A stretch of DNA of 64,000 nucleotides from contig CM075729.1 of NCBI GenBank assembly GCA_037974335.1, positions 92,170,592 to 92,234,591 of the forward strand. The letters are read 5' to 3'. The DNA is from Prionace glauca. Lineage: Eukaryota > Chordata > Chondrichthyes > Carcharhiniformes > Carcharhinidae. The translations under genes and the position numbers were made by a program. Below, one piece after another: positions 31,432 through 43,400 of this stretch (its first letter is position 1; every line of letters starts with the position of its first letter). The notes below the pieces were generated by a model, which had not been told where the DNA came from, did not search any database, and was given only the letters and a program-made list of their open reading frames with translations.

Positions 31432-34400
31432 GTAATTCTTTGAACATTTTCATAGATTTTGGACTGCAATGAATTCTGAATTTCTCCTCATGTCACTTTT
31501 GCTTTTTTTCACTAATGGCTTTAAATCTGAGCCCATCGTTCTCATTCCTTTCATGAGTGCCAACACTTTCTCCCCATCTATTCTTTCTAAAACTTTTCAG
31601 GATTTTGAATGACACTTCAGAAGGATGTCATTGACTGTCACTTTCAGACAGCGTCTGCTTGTGAATGGAACTTCTTTCTTTAGTTTGTTGGTAAGGTCAA
31701 AGCACGGTGGTGCAATGGTTAACACTGCTGCCTCACAGCACCGAGGACCTGGGTTCAATTCCGGCCTCGGTTCACTGTCTGTGCAGAGTTTGCACATTCT
31801 CCCCGTGTCTGCATTACTTTCCTCAGGGTGCTCTGGTTTCCTCCCACACTTCAAAGACGTGCAGGTTAGGGGGATTGCCATAGTAAATGCATGGGCTTAG
31901 GGCAGGGTGGGTGGGCCTGAACTGGAACCATGTGATTAATCTGTATTGCCAGAATGAAAGGATGCACAATCTGCATTCATTCAGCATAAATTTTGATTGA
32001 TATCAGTAGGAAATAACCAAACATGATCACCTCAGTGCTGCTGCCTCTACACCACCTGAAATGCTGGAAGCAATCTCAAGAGCATAAGGATTATGCCTCA
32101 CAAAAAGAACTGTGTTTCAGTTCAGTGCAAAATGAACACAAATTTCTCCTTAGAACCACAAAGTGGTTACAATACTGGAGGAGGCTCATTGTGCCTGCCA
32201 TGTCTCTGAATGAGCAATTCACATAATGCCATTGCCCCACCATCTCCCCGTAACCCTTCACATTCTTCTTTTTCAGATCAAAATCCAATTTCTTTTTAAA
32301 TGCCTCGATTGAACCTGTCCCCACTACACTTTCAGGCAGCACATTCCAGACCCTAACCACTCATGGTGTGGAAGAAGTCTCTCCTTGAGTCTCCATTGCT
32401 TAGAATAATAGAATTGTGGAATTTCGCAGCACAGAAGGAGGCCATTTGACCCACTGTGAGTGCACTGCCTCCTGAAAAAGCTACCCAACTAGTCCCATTC
32501 TCCAGTCCTGTTTCCATATCCCTCTAAATTCATCAAATTCAAATATGTCTCCTGCTCTCTTATGAAATCTCTGATGGAATCTGCCTCTACCACTGCCCCC
32601 ACCAGCACATTCAAAATCCCAGGAACACTCTAAGTAAAGCTTTTCCTCCTCATCGCAATCCTCGCTCTCTTGCTGACCATCTTGAAGTTGTGACCCCAAG
32701 TCACTGAACTGAATATCCTCCTTTACCCTGTCAAAAGTGTTCATCATTTTGGACAGCTCAATAAGGTCACCTCTTAATCTTCTATGCTCCAAGGAGAATA
32801 AACCCAATTTCTCTAATTTCCTTTGCACTCTCTCTAGGGCTTTAACATCCTTCCTTAAACAAGGTGCCCAGAACTGAAAACAGTACTCCACATGTGGTCA
32901 GACCACTAATTTGGAGAGGTGCAGCATCACTTCCTTACTTTTGTACTCTATGTCTCTATTTATAAACCCAGGAATCCTATAACTAATTGTTTCAATCTGC
33001 CTGGGTACTGTCAGAGAATGATACACGTGAACCCTGATGTCTTTCTGTCACTGTACTCACCCCAAAGTTGTACCATTGAGTCTGTATTGTTCTCCCCATG
33101 TTTCTTCTACCAAATGCATTACCTCACATTTCACTGCATTGGAATTCATCTGCCAGGTGCCTGCCTGGCCAACTTGTCAGTGTCCATCTGAAGTTGCTCA
33201 GCAGCATCCTCACAATTCACTATTCTCCCTAGCTTAGTATCATCTGCAATTTTAGATATTTTTGCCCTCAACACCAATTTCTAAATTGGTTATATAAATC
33301 AGAAAAAGCAAGGATCCCAACACTGATCCCTGGGGAACACCACTTTCAACTCGTCTCCAGCCTGAGAAATGTCCGTTAACACCTACCTTCTGTTTCCTGT
33401 CTCTTAGCCGACATCAAATACATGCTGCTAATCAATCCCAAATATTTCCAATCTTCTAACCAAGCTGCCATGTGGCACTGTATCAAATGCTTTCTGAAAG
33501 TCCAAATATATAACAACCACAGTACTATCCTCATCTACTCCCTGTGTCACCTCTTCAAAGAACTCAGTAACATTTGTCAGATATGACCTGCCCTTGACAA
33601 AGCATGTTGACTGTCTAAAATTAACTTATTTTTCTTTAGCTGTATATTTATCTTATCCTGTATTATGGCCTCCATCAGTTTTCTCACTGTTGATGTCAGG
33701 CTGACAGTTTCCTGAGTAACTCTTTGCCCCTTTCTTAAACAATGGCTTCATATCTGCAATCCTCCAGTCCTCCAGCTTCTTTTACCAACGATTATAAACC
33801 TGTACTCTTTTGTTCTCAATCCTTCCATCAATGGGAACAATTTCTCCCTACCAACTCTGTTCAGACACCTTTGAACATCTCGATCAAATCTCCTGTCAAC
33901 CTTCTCCAAGGAAAGCAATCCTAACTTCCCCAATAGAAACCCTACAGTGCAGAAAGAGGCCATTTGGCCGATTGAGTCTGCACCAGCCACAATCCCACCC
34001 AGGCCCTACCCCCATATCCCAACATATTTACCCACTAATCCCTCTAACCTCCGCACCTCAGGACACTAAGAGCAATTTTTTTTTAGCATGGCCAATCAAC
34101 CTGACCTGCACATCTTTGGACTGTCGGAGGAAACCCACACAAGATATGGGGAGAATGTGCAAACTCCACACAGACAGTGACCCAGGCCGGGTATTGAACC
34201 CAGGTCCCTGGAGCTGTGAAGCAGCAGTGCTGAACGCTGTGCTACCGTGCTGCCCCTAGTCTATCTTCATAAATCATAAAATCCCTACAGTGCAGTAGGA
34301 GGCCATTCAGCTCATTGAGCCTGCACTGACCACAATCCCACACAGGCCCCATCCCTATACCCCATGCATTTACATCAGCTAGTACCCCGACACCAAGGGA

Positions 34401-37400
34401 AAACCCAGCATGGCCAATGCACCCACTTCATAACTGAAGTTCCTCATCCCAGAAACCATTCTTGTGAATCTTTTCTGTACTATCTTTAACGCACTTATAT
34501 TCTTCTTAACGTGTGGCACCTTGAAACTTGGTGACGTACTCCAGGAGGCCAAATAAGTGTTTATACAAGTTAATGTGACTTGAATAAAAGCAAAGTACTG
34601 CAGATTTCCTGGCCTTTTTTGCTAAGATCAAGCGTCAGATGAAGCCCAAGAAAGGGTGCAATGCCTTTTCTTGTCAGCTTGGACCTTGTCTGTCTGCCGT
34701 AGGGACTAATGATTAGAATTAATTTGAATTTGGTTTTTGGAACAAGCAACAAATGGGTTTGGGCTTGCCTGGTCCACACTGGCTTTGTAACTTTAAAAAT
34801 GGAGTAAAAAAATGTTTTTTAAATACTGCAGATATTGCAATCTGAAGCAAAAACAGAAAATGCTGGAAAACTAATCAGACCTGGCAACACCTGTGGAGAG
34901 AGAATCGGAGTTAATGTTTTGAGTCTGAAATGACTGAAGAAGTCATACAGACTTGAAACTTTAACTCTGTTTTTCTCTCCAGATATGCTGCCAGATCTGC
35001 TGAGTTTTTCCGGCACTTTCTGCTTTTGTTCAACATTACGTGCTTGCTTTTGTACTGTGTCCCTATCAATAAAGCCCAGGATATTGTTCTTTAAGTGCTC
35101 TCACCACCTGTCCTGCCACCTTCGATGATTTATGCACATTTGTACCAGGCCTTTGAACTTTAGCACCCCTTTTAGAATTCTATCCTTTATTTTGTTTTGT
35201 CTCTCCATTTCCTTCACATCAAAATGAATCACTTCACATTTCTGCACATTGAATTTCATACGTCACTTGTACACACATTCCACCATCTTGCCTTTGTCCT
35301 TCTGAAGTCCTACATTATCCTCCTCACAATTCACACACTTTGTGTCATCCACATGTTTGGAAACTATTACTGAGGTCTAGCTAGTTATTGTATCTGAGGA
35401 AGAGCAGATGTCCCAACACCGATCCCAGGAGAACATCACTGGCAACCTTCCTCCAGTCCAAGACATGGCATTCATCACTACACTAGTTACTGTGAATTAT
35501 GTCTTTCTGGGGAGAGCTCAGACAACAGGCCTATTTTCCAAATGAACTTCCTCCCAGCCTATTACCCAAATATTCACTTCTCCCTCGCGTGTTTACTCAG
35601 CTCCTCCTGAAATGCTGAAAAAATGTTCGCATTTAAACAGATCTGCTGTACAAGTCAACTTGATGAATTTAAAGAAACAAAAGTGCAGATTTTATTTGAA
35701 AGTAATTGGTTGTACTGAAGATTGATTTGGACTACTTTTGCACTGTGCTGCAATACAATGCTTTCTTTTTCCACAGATATTGAAAACAACTTTCGTCTGG
35801 CGGATTTTGATAAGAGTGTGAATTGTGGTAAGGATTCAGCTGTGGCCATTTCCTGCAAAGCGACCTGGGAGGCATCCGAAATCCTTGAGAAACTGAAAGA
35901 CTCACCAGCAGCAACCTTCGGAGCGGATGAACTTTTCAAGGCGGATTTGCAGGTCCACACTGTAGTTTCCCTCTCTCTCCTGAGGCATCAAGGGTAAAGG
36001 GTCATAGTCTTTCATGCAGCTAATGTTGCGAGGGGTAAAAGGTAAATGGGATAAACAAATGGTAGCGATTTGATCTGATGATGCCAAGTTCAGGTTTAAA
36101 GCTGTTGAGAGGAAGGTTGATTGAGGTAATAGGCTCGACTGTTTTGGGTCTATCTTTTTATTCCTTTGTGATGGGAAGGTGTTGAAGAAGCCTCAGTGAG
36201 TTCTTGCAATGTATCTTGTAGACAGTACACTATGTGTCTGCCACTATGTGTTGGTGATGGAGGGAGTGAATGTTGAAGATGTTGGACACAACCAAGTAGG
36301 GCGGCTTTGTCCTGGATCGTGTCAGGTTTTTTGAGTATTGTTGGAACCACAATGGTTCCATGTGAGTGGAGAGTGTTCCATCAATCTCCGGAACATGGAC
36401 ACTGAGGTCTGAGAGGGCACAATGAGGAGGGGGAAGTGTGGGGAAGTTGAAACCTGATTCACTAATGTCCTTTAGGGAAGGAAATCTGTTGTCTTTTACC
36501 CAGTTTGGCCTACACCTGACTCCAGACCCACAGCTATGTGGTTGACTCGTAGCTACCTTCTGAAATGGCCGAGTGAGACACTCAAGTCAAGTGCAATTAG
36601 AGATGGACAACAAAAGGTGTTTAGGAAGGACTTGAAGCAATAGAAGCTGTCGAACTATGTGACTGTATGCCATTGTGTTGTAAAGGTAGTTGGCAGGTGT
36701 GCTTTAACAGGGGACTGGAGAATAACAAAATATTACCCATGGTATGATGTATGGAGTAAACACAGTAAGAAGCCTCACAACACCAGGTTGAAGTTCAACC
36801 AGTTTATTTGACAGTAAACCCACAAACCTTACTATCAAATAAACCTTTTGGTCTTTAACCTGGTGTTGTGAGACTTTTTACTGTGTTTACCCCAGTCCAA
36901 CGCTGGCATCTCCAACATGATGTATGGAGTCACAGGGTAATTTACTCTGAGAGAATACTCTGTAAGCAGTTTACCTGTGTTGCAGAAACACCATTAATGC
37001 TGGTAACCTGGAATCTATAAATAGTGAAGACTAACAATAAGCGGTTCATATTGAAACATACTAATGTCAAGCTCCTCATGCCTGAGGCACCACTGCAGCA
37101 GTAGGACAAGAGTCAAGAAAAGTAAAAAAGAGAAAGGATAGACACTATGCATAGTTCTATAAATACAAATTTGTGTTGTATTGAGATGGCAGCACCTTGT
37201 ATGCATGCAGCTGTCTGCTATTATCTAACAATTGGTCAAGTCTATCCAAAGAGAAGCTCAGATATAGATACACCACTTGGTTGAAGCAGATTCATATAAT
37301 CTCAGGTGAGTGTAGCAGGCTTTGTCTCTAACTGAACTGAACTGAAGTAGCTGACCTTAGCAGCAGTGATGATGACTGCACTCTGTCCTTGACCTCAGTG

Positions 37401-40400
37401 CCCTGATGTAGGCTCCTGGGAAATGCCTGGTGAGTGCTGCTTGAAGTGGGACTGGAAACAGAGAGGGTTAGCTGTAAGGGGATCTGTACCAAGAGTGACA
37501 ACATGCTTAACAAGCAGCTCAGCTGCTGAACACTTACAGGGGGACGTGGGGAAATGCTCAATGGTTTCAAGTCTGGACTGCACACATGTATCTGCGGAAG
37601 CTGGATCAAGGAAGAATAAATGTCATTTCCTCAATTTCAGGCTGACCAGTATCAGGGATTTCGCTGGTCTTTTTAATTAATTTGGCTCTTTCTAAAACGT
37701 ATTCTTTCACAGATTGTGTGTCGCTGGCTGGGCCAGCATTTGTTGCCCAGCCCTACTTGCCCTTGAACTGGTTTGCTCGCCATTGCAGAAGGTAATTAAG
37801 AGTTACATTGCTGTGGGTGAGGACAGCAGATTTCCTTCCCTAAAGGACATTGGTGAAGCAGATGGGTTTTAACAACTATCCACAACTATCCACAGTCGCC
37901 ATTTCTGAGATGAGCTTTTAGTTCCAGATTTATGAATTGAATTTCAATTCCACCAGCTGCCACGGTGGGATTTGAACCTGTGACCCCAGATTCACATTAG
38001 CCTGGGCCTCTGGATTACTAGCCCAGTGACGCTCCCAACACGGCCATAAGGAAGATAATGTTGCTTTTACTTTGGTGTTCCCTGTGTTATTTGACACATT
38101 ATTTATTTAATATATTTAATAATATTTATTGAAAACAGTATGCTGGGGAGGCAGTGGCGTAGTGGTATTGTCACTGGACTAGTAATCCAGTGGCCCAGAC
38201 TAATGTTCTGGGGTCACAGGTTCAGATCCCACTGTGGCAGCTGGTGGAATTGAAATTCAATTCATAAATCTAAAAAAAACTAGTTTAAAATTAGCTTTGT
38301 CTCACTTGGGAGTTTATTGTGCAAGCTTCCAGAAGACAGGAGGGAACCTGTGACAGGGTAGAGGCCAGTACAGGAACAGGCCCTTCAGCTCTCCAAGCGT
38401 ACGCTGATTATGAAAATATATGCACTTATGGATCCTTCCTTTCCCACCCTATCTTTGTCCCTTAAGTGTCGCTACCATACTTACTCCCACTACCTCTCTG
38501 GGCAGCGCATTCCAGACATTCACCACCCTCTGTGTAAAAAAAAAACTTGCCTCGCACATCCCCTCTAAACTTCTCCACATGCAACTTAAACCTATGTCCC
38601 CTAGTACTTTCCTACCCTAGGAAAGAGCATCTGATTATCCGCTCAGAGCGTCTGATTATCCATGTCACTTATAATCTTGTAAAATCTCCTTCTGTATTGA
38701 AAGTTAAAACATAATGAAATATAAAAAAAAATTTATAAAATGAATTTGAGGGGTGGTAAAACAGAATTATATTTTAATTGGTGTGTTGCATATTCATGGA
38801 GCTGGGATTTGACTGGCTTCCATGCTGCTTGACAAAATGTTGAGTCTAAAGCAGTTTTCTTCACTGGACAGACTCTTGGACGACTGCTGCATTATATTAT
38901 GACTGGAGGGAAGGATCCCTATAGCTCTGAGGAGGATCTGCTTGAGAATAATCCTTCTCTCGATCAGGAGCTTTGCGAACCCGAGAATGCTGAAGCCAGA
39001 GATTTCATCGAGCGCTTGTTAGCACCAGCAGGGAAGAGAGCTACACTGAGCGAGATCAAACAACATCCACTGCTGTGGAAAGATGTTGGGTAAGTCCAGC
39101 TGGCTCAGGGAATGTTCAAAAAGATCTGAGTAGATAATGTAGAGGCGAGTTACATGATAAAGGGTAGACCTATTAAGAGTATAGAAATGCAGAGGGACCT
39201 GGGAGTGCAAGTGCACAAGCCTCTGAAGGTGGCAACACAGGTGGAGAAGGTTGCGAAGAAAGCTTATGGTATGCTAGCCTTTATAGGAAGGGGTATAGAG
39301 TACAAGAGCTGACGTCTAATGCTACAGTTGCGCAGAACGTTGGTTAGACCACATTTGGAGTACTGCGTCCAGTTCTGGTCACCTTACTACCAGAAGGACG
39401 TGGAGACCCTGGAGAGAGTGCAGAGGAGGTTTACCAGGATACTGCCTGGTATGGAAGGACTGGGTTATGAGGAAAGATTGGGTAAACTGGGGCTCTTTTC
39501 CTTAGAAAGTCAGAGATTAAGGGGGTTTCTGATAGAGGTGTATGAAATAATGTAGGGTATAGATAGAGTAAACAGTGGCAGGCTTTTTCCTAGATTGGAG
39601 ACAAGTATCACGAGGGGCCAAGAGCTTAAGGTGAGGGGGGAGAGATATAATTTGGATGCTAGAGGGAGGTTTTTCACAACAGGGTTGTGGGGGTACGGAA
39701 TGCACTGCCAAGTAAGGTGGTGGAGGCAGGCACGCTGGACTTGTTTAAGGGATACTTAGACAGACACATGAGTGAAATAGGGATGGAGGGTTATAGGAGA
39801 CTGTTTTAAATAAGGATCAGAGCCTCGGGACGTTTCTGGAAATCACCTGTTATATGTGCTGATGTTTTGTCTCTTTTACTCCGCATGTGCGTTGGTCCAC
39901 CTTGTTGTCTAACGAGGGGCATGCGCACGGTGGGTCGTGCGTGGGCTGCTCTTGGATGTTTCGAGAATAGCCTAGTACTTTGCGTCGTTTGTGTATGCTT
40001 AAAACTGGACCAGCAGATGGGCACCACTGTTGCCCAGATGTGACTATCACTGTTAGTTGTGCAGACACATGGATTTGGGCCGGTGTCTGTGGGAGTTTGC
40101 GCATTCTCCCTGTCGTTGCGTGGATTTCCTCTGGGTACTCCGGTTTCCTCCCACACCCCAAAGATGTGCTCTTAGGCTGATTGGTGTAACAAATTGTCCC
40201 TAAATTATTCTCCTCTTAATCTGGTTTCCAATGGGGGTACCATAAGCATAGACATGAGTCAAGGGTGGAGGAGGGAAAACACATTGTTAAGATGGCAGCG
40301 TGGGCTCGTTGGGCCGAAGGGCCTATTTCCCGTGCTCTGTTGTTCTTTGTTCTTTGAGTATCCATGATTCCTAAATGTGCTGAGAAAGGGGTTGAGAGTT

Positions 40401-43400
40401 TAAAATTTCCTATTAAATTCTGATGTGCACTAAGAGAGGTATCAGCAGAGCTACTGATATCACTCGATTGTTCATCACTATGGGTCATAGAATCATAGAG
40501 CCATACAATTCCTACAGTGCAGAAAGTGGTCATTCAGTCTGTCGAGTCTGCATTGACCACAGGCCCTATTCCCGTAAATCTACATTGACTAGGCCAATCA
40601 AGCTAACCTGCACACCTTTGGACTGTGGGAGGAAACGGAGCACCCGGAGAAAACACACCCAGACACGGGGAGAACGTACAAACTCCCCACAGACAGTGAC
40701 CTGAGGCTGTAATTGAACCCAGGTCCCTGGTGCTATGAGGTAGCAGTGCTAACCACTGTGCCACCATGATGTAGCGATGCCAGCATTGGATTGGGTAAGA
40801 AGTCTCACAACACCAAGTTATAGTCCAACCAGTTTATTTGATAGTAATCCCACAAGGTTTCGGAAATGGTGTTCCTTCGTCAGGTGTGTGTGAGACATCT
40901 GAGATAGATAGATGTTTGATCAACAAAGGAATCAAGTGTTATGGACAAAGAGTAATAAAGCAGACATGAGCAATCAGCCATGATCCTATTGAATATTAGA
41001 GCAGGCCCGAGGGGCTGCATGGCCTACTCCTGTTCCTATTTATTAAGGTCTTTAGTGTGTGTCTTTCAATTGATATCTTTCTCCCCTCAGCACCATTAGT
41101 GGACTACAGTTAATATTAATTGCACTGTAGCTTCACGATGGAGAGGGAGACTGAGCAACTGCGATTAATCTGAGTAATTCCCCATTTCATCAGTGCTATG
41201 TACATCTACACAGGATGACATTTGTATAACTGAAGTTCCTTCTCCTTTGTTACCCCGCATTAAGCGGGTGTTGATATTATGTTGTGGCACTCTCCCATCG
41301 TCAACAGGTGATGGAACAAAAGACATTTATTGAAGAGAATAAAATACATCTATTGATAAGAGAAATTAGGTACAGGAGTAGCCGCTGTAGGCTGCTCTGG
41401 AGTTGTGCTCCAGTCTTTATGATGTTAACTACATAGCTGCTGGATGTATTCTGCCCGAGAGAGGACTCCACTCTCTGGGGTGATCACATAGTTTCTGTTC
41501 TCTAGCTGTGCTGAAGTCAGGTGACTCTCTTCTGCTGTGCTGTCTTTAAGAGACGCTACATAGGCAACTGTTGGTGATCGGGAACTTCCAATGGATTGGT
41601 CCATGATAATGGTTTGCTTTCTGCAATATGGCTAACCAGGAAACACTCTCACTCTTACCTGCTGCTTCATGTTGGGAGGATGTACACGCTGGTAATCAAC
41701 CTGTTTGACCCTGTTATGAATGTACCTTCCATGGCCATCAAATCCTGGAGTGGGACCTGAAACTGGACTTTCTAGCCCAGAGGCAGGGACACTACCCACT
41801 GTGCCACAATATTACCTATCCCATAAACTGCGTTTATCTTGTTTTCCTTCCAGAAAAAGCCAGTTTGTCCAAGCCCTTGCTAATGAACATGATGTGACAA
41901 AACGGAATCAAGCCAGTCAGATAGTCCAGATTCTCAACAAGGCAGGCGAGGACCAGGAAAGATCATTTCACAAGTGGACACAGAAGGTACAACTTCTAAT
42001 CTGTAATTCCCAGAGCTTTCAGATACTGGGGTCTGATTAGCATTGTTTGTCTAGTTTAGATGCTCCAAGCTGCTAAAGACCTCAATAAATTTTTAAAAAA
42101 TAATTCTTCCACAGGATGTGGGCGTCACTGATCAGACCAGCATTTATTGCTCATCCCTAATTGTCCTTGAGAAGGTGGTGGTGAGCTGCCTTCCTGAATC
42201 GCTGCAGTCCATTTGCTGTAGGTACACCCACAGTGTTGTTAAGGAGGGAGTTCCAGGATTTTGACCCAGCGATAGTTAAGGAACGGTGATATATTTCCAG
42301 GACAGGATGGTGAGTGACTTGGAGGAGAACCTCTCCTAGGTATTCCCAGGTATCTGCTTCCATTGTCCTTCTAGATGGTAATAGTTGTGGTGAGTTCCTG
42401 CAGCTCATCTTGTAGATGGTACACATTGCTGCTGCTGCTGGATGGTGGCGGAGGGAGTGAATGCTGTAGGTTGTGGACAGGGTGTCAATCGAGCGGCTCT
42501 TAAACTTGGATAGTGTCAAGCTTCTTGAGTGTTGTTGGAGCTGCACTCAGCCAGACAAGCGGACAGTATTCCATCACACTCCTGACTTGTGCTTTGTAGA
42601 TGTGGACAGGCTTTGGGGAGCCCAGAGGTGAATTACTTGCTACAGGACTCCCAGCCACTGACTTGCTCTTGTAGCCACAGTATGTATATGATTGGTCCAG
42701 TTCAGTTTCTGGTCAATGGTAACCCTCAGGGTGTTGATAGTGGGAGATTCAGTGATGGTAATGCCATCAAACGTCAAGGGGTTTTGGTTTAATCCTCCCT
42801 TGTTGGAGATGGTCATTGGCTGGCATTTGTGTGGCATGAATGTTATTTGCTACTTGTCAGCCCAAATCTGGATATTGTCCAGATCTTGCTGCATTTGGAC
42901 ATGGACTGCTTCAGTGTCTGAGGAGTCACGAATGGTGTTGAACATTGTGCAATCATTGACGAACATCCCAACTTCAGACCTTATGATGGAAGGAAAGTCA
43001 TTGATGAAGCAGCTGAAGTTGGTTGGGCCTAGGACTAATGAACTCCTGCAGTGATGTCTTGGAGCTGAGATAATTGACCCCCAGCCACTACAATCATCTT
43101 CCTTTGTCCTGGGTATCACTTGAACCAGCGAGCGTTTTCCCCCTGATTCCCAGTTGTTACGACTCCTTGATACCACACTCGGATAATAGATAATTTTATG
43201 AGCAGATTGGTGCGAGGAATTAAAAATTCGTAGGTGTGTTGAAGGAGAAGGTGAGGATACAAATTTCCTATTCTCCTATGTTGCTGATATCAGCTCTGAC
43301 ATGGTGGGAGATGCCAGAAAAGACTAGGGGAAGCAATGATTCTGTAAATGTAGTTTAATATACAACATACATTAATAAAATTAATTTCACCCAGTTTCTC

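Noticed and set aside
31432-31472. ORF extension past RNASEL exon 2 to a stop
   Set aside because: A donor at 31432 gives exact phase and sequence continuity with exon 3, so the extension is intronic read-through.
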